From assembly GCA_019247775.1 (NCBI GenBank), contig JAFBAN010000115.1:1-58639 (forward strand): 58,639 nucleotides of DNA, written 5' to 3'. This document shows, one piece after another, positions 36,532 to 45,396 of this stretch. Every line of letters starts with the position of its first letter. The stretch's first letter is position 1. The notes below the pieces were generated by a model, which made no database searches, had not been told where the DNA came from, and saw nothing but the letters and a program-made list of their open reading frames with translations. The stretch is from Chitinophagaceae bacterium. Its GTDB lineage: Bacteria; Bacteroidota; Bacteroidia; Chitinophagales; Chitinophagaceae. A program made the translations under genes and the position numbers.

Positions 36532-37113
36532 CTAAACTTTGTTTTGGCGTGCTTCGATGTGGGAACGGATGATATCCGGTAAGGCAGCGGGACGCGCACT
36601 GTCATCTACGCGACCGGTATTGATTGCGTTAAAAGGCATTCCCGAATAACTGCTCGACTGGATGTCCTGGGAAAGGACGAGCCCGCCAGCTTTTTTGATT
36701 GCCAGAATTCCAGCCGTTCCATCCATTCCCCCGCCTGAGAGAATGATGCCAATCGAGCGATCTCCATAGGATCTTGCAAGAGCTGTAAAGAAAATATCTA
36801 TCGCCCGGTTAGGGAAATGTCTGACTGTAGTCCTTTCTTCAATGGTAAAACAATTGCCTGCGAGAGAAAGGTACCCATGTGCCGGTTGCACATAAACAGT
36901 ATCAGTTCTCGCTTCCATACCTGCCTCGGCTATGCGTGCAGGAAGCCTGGAATGCTTGTTTAGGAGCGTATTTAACCTGGTCTGAAAGCCGTCCGGCAGG
37001 TGTTGAAGAATAACATAGGATACGTTGTCGTTGGGTGTATGCTCGAAAAAGTCGATGACCGGATTCAGGCCCCCCGCCGAAAAACCGATAGCGGCCATAT
37101 AATGCATGCTCAT
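36532..37113 (-). CDS. CheB-type methylesterase domain protein
   Basis: The 193-residue protein is a free CheB catalytic domain without a receiver. It has the nucleophile Ser12 in 'GFSAGG' (usually GASAGG), a His in 'ILQHLPDGF', and the Asp in 'LSGGGMDGTAG'. CheB removes methyl groups from glutamates of chemoreceptors. No chemoreceptor or cheR is seen here. Instead it is divergent from the hybrid kinase, as in the CheB/CheR/PAS-kinase modules of stress signalling. Its activity should not depend on phosphorylation, since no REC domain is attached. Confidence 0.8.
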   Translation of the reverse strand: MSMHYMAAIGFSAGGLNPVIDFFEHTPNDNVSYVILQHLPDGFQTRLNTLLNKHSRLPARIAEAGMEARTDTVYVQPAHGYLSLAGNCFTIEERTTVRHFPNRAIDIFFTALARSYGDRSIGIILSGGGMDGTAGILAIKKAGGLVLSQDIQSSSYSGMPFNAINTGRVDDSARPAALPDIIRSHIEARQNKV

Positions 37114-37337
37114 CGCTTTATTCTGATTTTACGAGTGCCGCCAAAAAAACCGTTCCTGCACAGCTATACCCATAGGAGGAACGCTTTTTGCAGGGTACAC
37201 CCGGAGCAAAAGGAACGCGTGAGAACACCGGCTGTTGTACCGGAGTACACGGGAACACATGCCCGGGGACCGGATCTGATTGAACTTAACCGCGAGGCCC
37301 TTGTGCGTAGGTCGCGATTTTCGATGTATCACTATAG

Positions 37338-37345
37338 TATATTTG
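37338..37345 (+). promoter_or_regulatory. -7 box of the hybrid kinase promoter
   Basis: A perfect TAnnTTTG (TATATTTG) lies 47 bp before the start codon. No clear -33 TTG is at the right distance. A dyad, CTGCC-CGTCGACG-GCAG, follows at 37356-37372, between the likely start site and the ATG. Confidence 0.5.
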
Positions 37346-37391
37346 TCATACGTCACTGCCCGTCGACGGCAGAATTAATTGCAGCCACAAT

Positions 37392-40300
37392 ATGGATGTT
37401 ATAAAACCCAATCAAGCCGCTATCCTGGATTTCATACCGGAACCCGGCGAATTGGGCGAACGAATTGCGGCCTTCGACTGGTCGCAGACATCGCTTGGGC
37501 CTATTGAATCCTGGCCGCAAAGCCTGCGAACCTGTGTGCACATCATGCTTTCTTCGAGGCAACCGATCTGGATCGGCTGGGGTAAAGAACTCATCAAATT
37601 ATATAATGACCCGTACAAATCCATTGTTGGCGGAAAACACCCCTGGGCATTAGGAAAACCTGCCCAAGTGGTCTGGAAAGACATCTGGCATGATATCGAA
37701 CCGATGCTGCGCCAGGTGATGGAGAAAGGGATCGGCACCTACGTGGAATCGCAGCTGCTGATCATGGAAAGGAATGGTTACCCTGAAGAGACCTACTATA
37801 CATTTTCCTATACACCGGTCCCGGGTGATGATGGAAAGATTGCGGGAATGTTCTGTGCCAATACGGATGATACGGAACGGATCATTAACGAGCGCCAGCT
37901 CAAAACCCTGACACAACTGGGCAAGCAACTGGTAGATTGTAAAACAACACAGGAAGTGGTTGCCAAAACCATCGAAACCTTACAGGAAAAAAGTCATGAT
38001 TTCCCCTATGTTATTTTCCGAACCTATGTCCAAAACAAGTGGAAGATTTCAGGTTCCACGGATCTTGGTGATGCCACCGCTATCGTGCCGGACGCCTACG
38101 ATCTGGCCAACGATACCGATAAAATTGCCGCGGCGATCCGAAAAGCAGTACAAACCCGTAAGGTTCAATTAATACACGAGCCTGAAGAAAGGGTCGGACG
38201 AATGCCAAAAGGGGCATGGCCCGTGCATGCCACAAAGGTGATCGTACTGCCCATTTTTCCAACAGGTCTGAAAGAACCATTTGCACTTCTGACCATCGGG
38301 CTAAATCCCTACCGTTTGTTCGATGAACGATATGCGTCCTTTTTTTCTCTGCTGGCCGACCAGATCGCCTCCAGCCTGTCTGATGTACTTGCCTTTGAGG
38401 AGGAGCGTAAAAGGGCCGAAGCACTTGCAGAAATAGACCGTGCCAAGACCACATTTTTTTCCAATATCAGCCATGAACTCAGAACGCCCCTGACGCTGAT
38501 GCTCGCGCCGATTGAGGACGTGCTGCAGGATCCGGACACTATTCCCCGGAACCGGGAACGGATGGACATCGCCTACCGAAATGCGCGAAGGCTATTGAGG
38601 CTGGTTAACACGCTGCTCGATTTCTCCCGGATCGAAGCGGGAAGGATGACCGCGTCTTACCAGCAGGTTAATCTTTCAGACTTCACTACGGATCTTGCTA
38701 GTACTTTCCGGTCCACTATCGAAAAAGCAGGTATGCAACTGGTAGTTTCGGCCGGCAAGGCCATACACGGTTACGTGGATGCGGACATGTGGGAGAAAAT
38801 ACTTCTGAATCTATTGTCCAACGCTTTTAAATATTCCCATGAGGGCAAGATATCTGTAGGGCTCCGCGAAGAAGCGGGCCAAATCATCCTGTCGGTAAGC
38901 GATACTGGTATCGGCATCCCGGAAAAAGAACTGGAAAAGGTATTCACCCGCTTTCATCGAGTGGAAAATACAGGGGGCCGAACGCAGGAAGGAACCGGTA
39001 TCGGGCTGGCACTGGTGCAGGAACTAGTCAAATTACACGGTGGTTCTATCACGGTTCGCAGCCAGGTAGGGCAGGGCTCTACCTTCGAAGTATTGATTCC
39101 GTCAGGTAAAGGTCATCTTCCAGCAGCCAGGTTGCTCGAACCCCGAGAACGTCAGGCCGTGGGGTTATCGCCTGTGTATATTGAGGAAGCTGCCAAGTGG
39201 CTGCCACCAGACAGCCAAGACTTTCCACAAACAGACCAGGCAAACGCAAGTGTCCCAATAGCAGATAGGACTCTACGAAAAAAGATCCTGGTCGCAGATG
39301 ACAACGCCGATATGCGGGCTTATCTTACCCGTTTGCTCGGGCAGCAATACGATGTGACAGTAGTTGACAATGGTGCAAGCGCACTGGAAACCGCACTGGA
39401 ACTTAAACCCGATCTTGTTTTAAGTGATGTCATGATGCCGCGGTTAAATGGTTTCGAACTGATCCGTAAACTGAAAGGAAACCAGGCATCCAAACAAATC
39501 CCGGTGATTCTACTATCGGCGCGTGCAGGAGAAGAGGCAACAATTGAGGGACTGGCCAGTGGTGCGGATGACTATATGGTCAAACCATTTTCCGGGCGCG
39601 AACTGTTGTCGAGAGTCAATTCCTGTATCCAGATCGCCGAGAGTCGTGCCTATTCGCTTAAGCAACTTTACAATCTTTTCATGAACGCTCCTGTAGCCAT
39701 TGCCATTCTTACCGGCGAGGAACAGCGTTTCGAACTGGCGAATGCAAAATACCTGGAGCTGGCTGGTAAAACAGACGTGGTTGGCAAAACACTTGAAGAA
39801 GCCTTCCCTGAACTCGAAGGCAAGGGCATCCGGGAACTGCTGAACAATGTTTACAAGCATAATGAACCTTTCTTCGGGAACGAGTATGAAGTGGACCTCG
39901 TGCGAAATGACAAAACCGAGCATCTTTACATGAATTTCGTGTACACGCCGATGAAGGATTCTGTAGGAACGACAACCGGTGTGATGGTCATCGCCACAGA
40001 CGTAACCGATATCGTACTGGCCCGCAGGGGTATGGAGGAAGTGATTGCCAGGCGGACAGCTGAACTGACCAGCGCAAACCAGGAGCTGAAACACAGCGAG
40101 GAACGTTACCATCGCATGATCGACGAAGTGGAAGATTACGCGATCATCCTGCTGGATAAGGAAGGGATCGTGCAGAACTGGAACCGCGGTGCACAAAAGA
40201 TCAAGGGATATAAGGAAGAGGAGATCGTCGGAAAAAGTTTCGAGAACTTCTATCTGCCAGCAGACCGGGAAAAAGGTGTTCCACGGAGTTTACTAGCGGA

Positions 40301-41210
40301 AGCTGTCCGTGAAGGTAAAGCCACCAGAGAGGGCTGGCGCGTAAAAAAGGGCGGCGATACATTTTGGGGAAGTATCCTGGTAACAGCGTTGCACGATGAG
40401 TCAGGCGCGGTCATTGGGTTCTCAAAAGTTACACGCGATCTTACGGAGCGAAAATTAGCAGAGGACAAACTTCGGGAATACTCGGATAGTCTTGAGCGCC
40501 AGAACCGGGAACTTGAACAGTTCACCTATGCAGCCTCGCATGACATGAAGGAACCATTACGAAAAATTCATTTCTTTGCCAGTTCACTACAGGACCGGAT
40601 CAGTGACCAGATCGACGCCAAATCAACAGAATACTTATCGCGTATCCTGGTTTCCTCAAATAAAATGACGGCGCTGGTCAACAACTTGCTTAGTTATTCG
40701 ACCACTACGGCTAACAACCAGGCATTCTCGGATGTGGACCTGAACGCCACGCTCGAAAATGTGATTGCTTCTGCCACCGACGCGCAGCAAAATGATGGGA
40801 TCGATATCGACTATGAACGGCTGCCGGTAGTCAGTGGGATCGCGTTCCAGCTTGAGCAACTCTTCGACAACCTGATTCATAATGCCATCAAATACGCGAA
40901 TCCCGAGCGAAGGACGATCATCAAGATTCTGTATGAAAAAGTGCACGTATTGCCGAATGATGCAGTTCAAAGTGCAGACTTCCATCGCATTTCAGTGGTT
41001 GATAATGGAACCGGTTTTCAGCAGGAGTACGCGGAAAAGATATTCGAGTTGTTCCAGCGACTACACCCTTCTTCCGCGAAAAGCGGCGCAGGAATCGGTC
41101 TGGCGATCTGTAAACGCATTGCCCTGATCCACGGTGGTTTTATCCGTGCTACGGGTAAACCTGATGAGGGTGCAAGATTCGATGTTTTTCTGCCTGTTAC
41201 TCCGGTTTAG
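37392..41210 (+). CDS. Hybrid sensor kinase with two kinase cores
   Basis: A 1272-residue soluble protein. In order: a PAS-like domain (about 20-160), a GAF-like domain (about 175-335), HisKA with His361 in 'SHELRTP', an HATPase with 'NAFKYS' and 'DTGIGIP' (about 460-580), a receiver with Asp679 in 'LVLSDVMMP', two PAS domains (about 770-890, 905-1020), a second HisKA with His1050 in 'ASHDMKEP', and a second HATPase ('NAIKYANPE') to the end. The second core is of the phytochrome-like kind. No membrane helix or signal is present. It is divergent from cheB and overlaps the converging REC-only gene by 14 nt at its 3' end; that protein is a likely phosphoacceptor. Confidence 0.85.
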   Translation: MDVIKPNQAAILDFIPEPGELGERIAAFDWSQTSLGPIESWPQSLRTCVHIMLSSRQPIWIGWGKELIKLYNDPYKSIVGGKHPWALGKPAQVVWKDIWHDIEPMLRQVMEKGIGTYVESQLLIMERNGYPEETYYTFSYTPVPGDDGKIAGMFCANTDDTERIINERQLKTLTQLGKQLVDCKTTQEVVAKTIETLQEKSHDFPYVIFRTYVQNKWKISGSTDLGDATAIVPDAYDLANDTDKIAAAIRKAVQTRKVQLIHEPEERVGRMPKGAWPVHATKVIVLPIFPTGLKEPFALLTIGLNPYRLFDERYASFFSLLADQIASSLSDVLAFEEERKRAEALAEIDRAKTTFFSNISHELRTPLTLMLAPIEDVLQDPDTIPRNRERMDIAYRNARRLLRLVNTLLDFSRIEAGRMTASYQQVNLSDFTTDLASTFRSTIEKAGMQLVVSAGKAIHGYVDADMWEKILLNLLSNAFKYSHEGKISVGLREEAGQIILSVSDTGIGIPEKELEKVFTRFHRVENTGGRTQEGTGIGLALVQELVKLHGGSITVRSQVGQGSTFEVLIPSGKGHLPAARLLEPRERQAVGLSPVYIEEAAKWLPPDSQDFPQTDQANASVPIADRTLRKKILVADDNADMRAYLTRLLGQQYDVTVVDNGASALETALELKPDLVLSDVMMPRLNGFELIRKLKGNQASKQIPVILLSARAGEEATIEGLASGADDYMVKPFSGRELLSRVNSCIQIAESRAYSLKQLYNLFMNAPVAIAILTGEEQRFELANAKYLELAGKTDVVGKTLEEAFPELEGKGIRELLNNVYKHNEPFFGNEYEVDLVRNDKTEHLYMNFVYTPMKDSVGTTTGVMVIATDVTDIVLARRGMEEVIARRTAELTSANQELKHSEERYHRMIDEVEDYAIILLDKEGIVQNWNRGAQKIKGYKEEEIVGKSFENFYLPADREKGVPRSLLAEAVREGKATREGWRVKKGGDTFWGSILVTALHDESGAVIGFSKVTRDLTERKLAEDKLREYSDSLERQNRELEQFTYAASHDMKEPLRKIHFFASSLQDRISDQIDAKSTEYLSRILVSSNKMTALVNNLLSYSTTTANNQAFSDVDLNATLENVIASATDAQQNDGIDIDYERLPVVSGIAFQLEQLFDNLIHNAIKYANPERRTIIKILYEKVHVLPNDAVQSADFHRISVVDNGTGFQQEYAEKIFELFQRLHPSSAKSGAGIGLAICKRIALIHGGFIRATGKPDEGARFDVFLPVTPV

Positions 41211-41595
41211 CCAGGGCAAGCATTTTTGCTGTCACTTCGTCGAGGTCTTTTTTTGTACTGGCTTTCACAAAGTACCCAGTTGCGCCTTTACCCATCGCCT
41301 CCAACACATGCCGCTGAGAACCAGATGTGCTAAAGATCACCCTTGGAACGTTGTCATAGCGTCGCTGGCCCTGGATATAGGCCAGTACCTCCGAACCGTT
41401 CAGGTCGGGCATATTAAAGTCCAGAATGATTAAGTGTGGCAACCTGTTGTCTTCATAGGCGCCCAGCAGTTTTACGGCAGCTTTGCCGCCGGCCGCCTTG
41501 TGTACCACCAGCCCTGGAAGTGCCTCGTTCAACGCTTCTTCCAGCATTTCCAGGTCATCCGGGTCGTCGTCGGCTATAAGGATCTGTAAAGACAT
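41197..41595 (-). CDS. Single-domain response regulator (REC only)
   Basis: The 132-residue CheY-like protein has the acidic cluster 'IADDDPDD', phospho-acceptor Asp59 in 'IILDFNMPDLNG', Ser/Thr in 'IFSTSG', and the Lys of 'YFVKAS'. It has no output domain and resembles the small regulators paired with phytochrome-like kinases. It converges on the hybrid kinase gene, with 14 nt of overlap between coding ends. It probably shuttles phosphate from the second kinase core. Confidence 0.85.
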   Translation of the reverse strand: MSLQILIADDDPDDLEMLEEALNEALPGLVVHKAAGGKAAVKLLGAYEDNRLPHLIILDFNMPDLNGSEVLAYIQGQRRYDNVPRVIFSTSGSQRHVLEAMGKGATGYFVKASTKKDLDEVTAKMLALAKPE

Positions 41596-42019
41596 AGTAA
41601 ACTGATTATTGGTCAGAAATTTGTCTATTACGGCGCAATAATATGAAATTTTTGACTTCTGTCATATGGTGGGTTAGCGACACGTTTTGTGGTCTGCACA
41701 ACCAACCAGACCTATTGGGATGGGCCTGCTCCACTTGAGGACATATAGCCAATTTGGCGTTAGTGTGGCATTATTTGCCAGGATAGCGCGCTAAGCCCAG
41801 TGAAACATTCCCACCATTTAAAGGGGCGATAGCACACTATCTATCTTATCTGAATTCCGCGGTTATCACAGTTATAAGAAGGAACGGTATGTGAACGGGT
41901 AGCGGATCCAAACCCCTTGGTGCCCTCGAGCCACCGTGCAAAAGTCGAATACATCCTCTCAATCTCAAATGTGTGGAGTTTTACGGTTACCGCCAACTTA
42001 ACCGCCATGAGATTAAAAT
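41596..42019. other. Intergenic region before the tRNA-like RNA, no gene
   Basis: No convincing open frame. It contains TGGCA-N5-TGCCA (41766-41780), a perfect 5-bp dyad that recalls a sigma-54 promoter but has the wrong spacing. The rest is unremarkable. Confidence 0.5.
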
Positions 42020-42059
42020 CAAAAAGCCGCAAATATTTAATAGTCAAATAAATGCGGCT
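42020..42059 (-). terminator. Intrinsic terminator after the tRNA-like RNA
   Basis: Read on the minus strand, AGCCGCA (42059-42053) pairs with TGCGGCT (42031-42025) around an A/T-rich loop that can pair further. The stem is followed by a run of T (42025-42021) and more T-rich sequence. It begins about 10 nt after the 3' end of the tRNA-like fold, which supports transcription of that strand. Confidence 0.7.
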
Positions 42060-42068
42060 GAATGGAAG

Positions 42069-42238
42069 CTGTAGGGGGAGGGATCGAACCTCCACGGGGC
42101 AGTTAGCTGCAGTACAAAGTTCGGTGGTCGACCCCGGTCATCACGCCCTAAGGCGTGATGGCTCTATGCTGCGTTTATCCTGTGATCCCCACCCTCGAGA
42201 CAAGAGGGCATGTCTGCCGAAAATTTCATCACCCCACA
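42069..42238 (-). ncRNA. tRNA-like RNA with a 98-nt variable region
   Basis: Read 5' to 3' on the minus strand. The 7-bp acceptor is TGTGGGG (42238-42232) with CCCTACA (42076-42070), one G-U pair. TG (positions 8-9) follows. The D arm is ATG/CAT with a 14-nt loop holding GG, resembling tRNA-Leu. The anticodon stem is CCCTC/GAGGG (42208-42204, 42196-42192), perfect, with the 7-nt loop TTGTCTC (anticodon GTC). The T arm is GGAGG-TTCGATC-CCTCC (42093-42077). The discriminator base is G and CCA is not encoded. Between the anticodon and T stems lie 98 nt, including a perfect 9-bp hairpin (42139-42160). The fold is too regular for chance, but a GTC (Asp) anticodon on a class-II-like body is odd, so a normal decoding role is doubtful. 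Confidence 0.65.
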
Positions 42239-42244
42239 GTGTGT

Positions 42245-42286
42245 AGTCTGGAGTCTGGAGTCTGGAGTCTACAGTTTGGAGTACCA
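42245..42286. repeat. AGTCTGG word array, single arm
   Basis: Six tandem 7-mers: AGTCTGG three times, then AGTCTAC, AGTTTGG, AGTACCA. No complementary arm is seen nearby, unlike the copies at 47950 and 50483. It abuts the 5' end of the tRNA-like RNA, 6 nt away. Confidence 0.8.
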
Positions 42287-42379
42287 GATGCCGATCAGAC
42301 TGAAGAACTAGTTGTCGATGCTTTGACAACGCAATATTAGGCAGAAATCAGCATTCATTGCAAATATTTCAATGAAAAA

Positions 42380-42411
42380 TTTGTTAATATAGATAAACAT
42401 CAATATATTTG
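42380..42411 (+). promoter_or_regulatory. Promoter of the Lrp-Wzz-Wzy operon
   Basis: TTTG (42380-42383), a 20-nt spacer, then TATATTTG (42404-42411), a perfect match to the Bacteroidota sigma-factor consensus. The start codon lies 38 bp downstream. Confidence 0.65.
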
Positions 42412-42448
42412 TAATATTGTTTGATTTTTTCAAAAAACTTACTGCCAA

Positions 42449-42922
42449 ATGTCCTCTAAATTGAATCTTGACAAATTGGATTTCCAGATCATTCAGGAAA
42501 TGATGGAAGACGCGGAGATCTCCTATGCCGACCTGGGAAAAAAGCTTTTCGTTTCGGGCGGTACCATCCATGTACGGATCAAGAAGCTCGAAGAACTGAA
42601 GATCGTCAAAGGTAAGCGCTTATCGGTTGACCTGAAAAGCCTGGGCTACGATGTGATCGCTTTTATCGGGGTCTATCTCGAGAAAAGCTCGCTGTACGAT
42701 ACGGTTGCCAAAGAACTGCGCAAGATCCCCCAGATCGTCCGGCTCAATTATACCACCGGCAACTACAGCATGTTTGCCGAGATCGTATGCAAGGATATCC
42801 AGGAGCTCCGTTTCGTATTGCATGATGAACTGCAGAAGATCAAAGGCATCGAACGCACCGAAACATTCATCTCCCTTGAAGAAAGCTTCGACCGCAATGT
42901 GGTGGTGGCGCCGCAGTCGTGA
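42449..42922 (+). CDS. Lrp/AsnC family transcriptional regulator
   Basis: The 157-residue protein has an N-terminal winged helix-turn-helix ('LDFQIIQEMMEDAEISYADLGKKL', quoted by its first half; residues about 8-60) and a C-terminal RAM/AsnC ligand domain (about 70-150, 'VIAFIGVYLEK', 'LNYTTGNYSMFAEIV'). Such proteins sense amino acids and regulate nearby genes as multimers. It stands 27 bp before the Wzz-like gene in the same direction and may control that cluster. Confidence 0.85.
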   Translation: MSSKLNLDKLDFQIIQEMMEDAEISYADLGKKLFVSGGTIHVRIKKLEELKIVKGKRLSVDLKSLGYDVIAFIGVYLEKSSLYDTVAKELRKIPQIVRLNYTTGNYSMFAEIVCKDIQELRFVLHDELQKIKGIERTETFISLEESFDRNVVVAPQS

Positions 42923-42949
42923 GCGGAATAAATTGTATTTTCAACCCTC

Positions 42950-43810
42950 ATGCAGAACTCCTTTAACCTGGTGCAGGCCGGCGCCGTTATTCAGCAACGC
43001 TGGAAAACGATCGCAGCGATCACCGTGATCACCGCACTGGTCGCAGCCATAACCGTATTCCTGGTGCCGCGCTATTTCCGCAGCACGGCCACAGTGGTAT
43101 CGGCCAATCCGCTGCTGGCAGACAAGGCGCGGCTGTTCAACAACAATATCCAGGGACTGTATTCCTATTTCGGCTCGGGTGATGACCTGGACCGGATCAC
43201 GGGCATCGCCGATATGGATACCACCTATAAGAAACTGGTGGATGAATTCGGGCTTATCGACTATTACCGGTTAAGCGGCGACAGCATTTCCCTATTGAGG
43301 AGAAAGGCTGTGCTGAAACTCCGTAAAGACTTAAGCTTCCAGCGTACCGATCAGGGGCAGCTGAAGATCGTGGTCTGGACCAAACAGCAGCAGCTTTCCG
43401 CCAATATCGTGAACCGCATGGTATCGCTGATCACGGAAACGGAGACTGCCATATGGCAGAACAGTTATTCCCAGTCGCTATCCCAACTGGATGCCACCAT
43501 CGCCGATATGCAGCAGCAGTACCGCCAGCTGGCCGATAGCATGCCTTCCATGAATGGCGCCGCGCATGAACTGGCCGCTGTCAGACAGCAGACGCTGCTG
43601 GAGCAACTCAAACAATACCAGAAAGCCGCAGACGAGTTCAGGCTCGCTGCGCAAACCCGTCCCGCAGCGCTATACGTACTCGAGCCGGCCACACCTGCAG
43701 CCAAAGCAGAACGTCCTGCAAAACTGGAGATCATTCTCGCAGCCGCAGCCGCAGGTTTCGTGTTCGCCTGTTTCCTGTTATTACTGAACAACCGAAACAG
43801 ATCCGTCTAA
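42950..43810 (+). CDS. Wzz-like chain-length determinant
   Basis: The 286-residue inner-membrane protein has two membrane helices at the ends (about 20-42 and 262-280) and a coiled-coil periplasmic part between them. The start shows the Wzz pattern ('RWKTIAAITVITALVAAI', then 'RYFRSTATVV'). It would control O-antigen or exopolysaccharide chain length. Residues typical of a BY-kinase are absent. It is directly followed by the O-antigen ligase/polymerase gene, with the TAA stop at 43808-43810 abutting that ATG at 43811. Confidence 0.75.
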   Translation: MQNSFNLVQAGAVIQQRWKTIAAITVITALVAAITVFLVPRYFRSTATVVSANPLLADKARLFNNNIQGLYSYFGSGDDLDRITGIADMDTTYKKLVDEFGLIDYYRLSGDSISLLRRKAVLKLRKDLSFQRTDQGQLKIVVWTKQQQLSANIVNRMVSLITETETAIWQNSYSQSLSQLDATIADMQQQYRQLADSMPSMNGAAHELAAVRQQTLLEQLKQYQKAADEFRLAAQTRPAALYVLEPATPAAKAERPAKLEIILAAAAAGFVFACFLLLLNNRNRSV

Positions 43811-45271
43811 ATGCCTGTTGCATTGCAACGATACGGCCGGCACGAATGGCAGTCCCTGCTTGTTTTTTTAACCAGTATCGTTCTGTCGATCGTATGGAGG
43901 GAGCCCTGGCTGATCCTGTTGCCGTTTGCCTGGATCCTCGGGCCGCCGGTATACCGGTTCCTTGTTACCAACCCGATCCAGCTCTGGTGGGCGCTGTTCA
44001 TCGTACTGCCTTTATCTACCGAGCTCAATATCACGCCACAACTCGGTACCGATTTTCCGGACGAATTGCTGTTGTTGCTCCTGACCGGCATAACGATCGT
44101 TAAATGCATCCACCGGCCGCAATGGTTCCCCCGGGCGGTATCGACGCATCCGCTGTTTTTTATACTGATACTTTACCTGCTTTGGGTGCTCGTAAGTTGC
44201 ATCTGTGCCATCGATCCCCTGCCCGCTTTCAAATACCTGCTGGCCAAAAGCTGGTACATCATTCCCTTCGTCATCCTGCCGCAAAAACTGCTGCGTTCGA
44301 AACAGTCGATACGGCTGATGGCGGTCTGTCTTGTAACACCCATGCTATTTGTGGTTGTACAAACATTGTTCAGGCATGCATTCTATTCCTTCTCTTTCGA
44401 AAGCATAAAATATATCCTCAAACCTTTTTTCCGCAACCATGTCAACTATTCCTCCATGCTGGTCTGCCTGCTGGCAATTGGCTGGGCGATATGGAAGCTC
44501 ACGCCTGTTGGCGATCCAAAGCGTAAATGGGTGATGTATGCACTATTCGTTGGCCTGATCGGTTTGTACTTCGCTTATTCCCGCGGAGCATGGATTGCAC
44601 TGGCTGCGGGCATATTTGCTGCATGGGCAATAAGAAAGCGGGTGATGGAACTAGTAGTACTGGTCGCTGTTATCGGTATGCTGATCTCCACCGCCTGGCT
44701 CGCAACCGATCAGCATTATATGCGCTTTGCACCCGATCATGACCGTACCATATTTCACACCGATTTCGGCGAGCATATGGCGGCAACGGTGAACATGAAA
44801 GATATTTCAACCGCCGAGCGCTTCTATCGCTGGATCGCAGGGGCTAGGATGCTCGCTGAGCGGCCGGTCACAGGTTTTGGGCCGGGATCTTTTTACAATC
44901 ATTACCGCCCCTATACCGTGCGTCGTTTCGAAACCTGGGTGAGCGATAACCCCGAGCACTCCACGGTACACAATTATTTTCTCCTCACCGCCACCGAGCA
45001 GGGACTGATCGGGCTGGGCCTGTTCTGTCTGCTGTATTTCGGCATGCTGATGCATGTGCAGCGGCTGTATCATCAATTGCAGGACCGCTTCTATAAAACC
45101 ATTGCACTCACTACGGGCATCGTGCTGGTCATGACCGGTGTTATCAATTTCATGAGCGATATGATCGAGACCGACAAGATCGGAAGCCTGTTCTGGCTTG
45201 CATTGGGAATGATCATCCTGCTCGAAGGAAAAAGACAGTCACAGACATTTGAAACATACCCTCTGCGTTAA
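43811..45271 (+). CDS. O-antigen ligase / Wzy-like polymerase
   Basis: The 486-residue protein has about 10 hydrophobic segments and one large periplasmic loop with the Wzy_C-type motif region ('MLAERPVTGFGPGSFY' and 'VHNYFLLTATEQG'). These proteins either polymerise O-units or attach them to lipid A or a carrier; the sequence alone does not decide. The stop codon lies inside the word GTTAAC of the palindrome at 45261-45331. Together with the Wzz-like gene it forms a small polysaccharide unit, separate from the operon at 0-8 kb. Confidence 0.75.
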   Translation: MPVALQRYGRHEWQSLLVFLTSIVLSIVWREPWLILLPFAWILGPPVYRFLVTNPIQLWWALFIVLPLSTELNITPQLGTDFPDELLLLLLTGITIVKCIHRPQWFPRAVSTHPLFFILILYLLWVLVSCICAIDPLPAFKYLLAKSWYIIPFVILPQKLLRSKQSIRLMAVCLVTPMLFVVVQTLFRHAFYSFSFESIKYILKPFFRNHVNYSSMLVCLLAIGWAIWKLTPVGDPKRKWVMYALFVGLIGLYFAYSRGAWIALAAGIFAAWAIRKRVMELVVLVAVIGMLISTAWLATDQHYMRFAPDHDRTIFHTDFGEHMAATVNMKDISTAERFYRWIAGARMLAERPVTGFGPGSFYNHYRPYTVRRFETWVSDNPEHSTVHNYFLLTATEQGLIGLGLFCLLYFGMLMHVQRLYHQLQDRFYKTIALTTGIVLVMTGVINFMSDMIETDKIGSLFWLALGMIILLEGKRQSQTFETYPLR

Positions 45272-45331
45272 CTCATGCCCCTCTTGTTCTCTGCGGTGAA
45301 ATTTTACCGCAGAGAACAAGAGAAGCAGAGG
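45261..45331. repeat. Near-perfect 42-nt palindrome, TCTCTGCGG words
   Basis: The core (45281-45322) pairs almost over its full length, with 17 perfect bp (CTCTTGTTCTCTGCGGT and its complement) and an A/T centre with one G-T pair. Flanking words CCTCTGCG (45260-45267) and GCAGAGG (45325-45331) extend it. The Wzy stop codon (45269-45271) is part of a GTTAACTCATG word that recurs at 51849-51859. It lies between convergent genes. Confidence 0.9.
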
Positions 45332-45370
45332 TTGCGCGGAGAGCTGGCTATTTCCTGCTATTTCATCCGA

Positions 45371-45394
45371 TCCTTGTTCCTTGTTCATCTGTTC
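45371..45394. repeat. GAACAAG word tract after the OppC stop
   Basis: On the minus strand, the OppC stop TAG is followed after 2 nt by GAACAGATGAACAAGG and then AACAAGGA. The same tract follows the stop of the papain-like peptidase at 16578. No full partner arm is seen at this site. Confidence 0.8.
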
Positions 45395-45396
45395 GA

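Noticed and set aside
41766..41780. A sigma-54 promoter
   Set aside because: TGGCA and TGCCA are present but the GG-to-GC distance is two bases short.
42069..42238. tmRNA (ssrA)
   Set aside because: Too short, no tag reading frame, and it has a complete anticodon arm.
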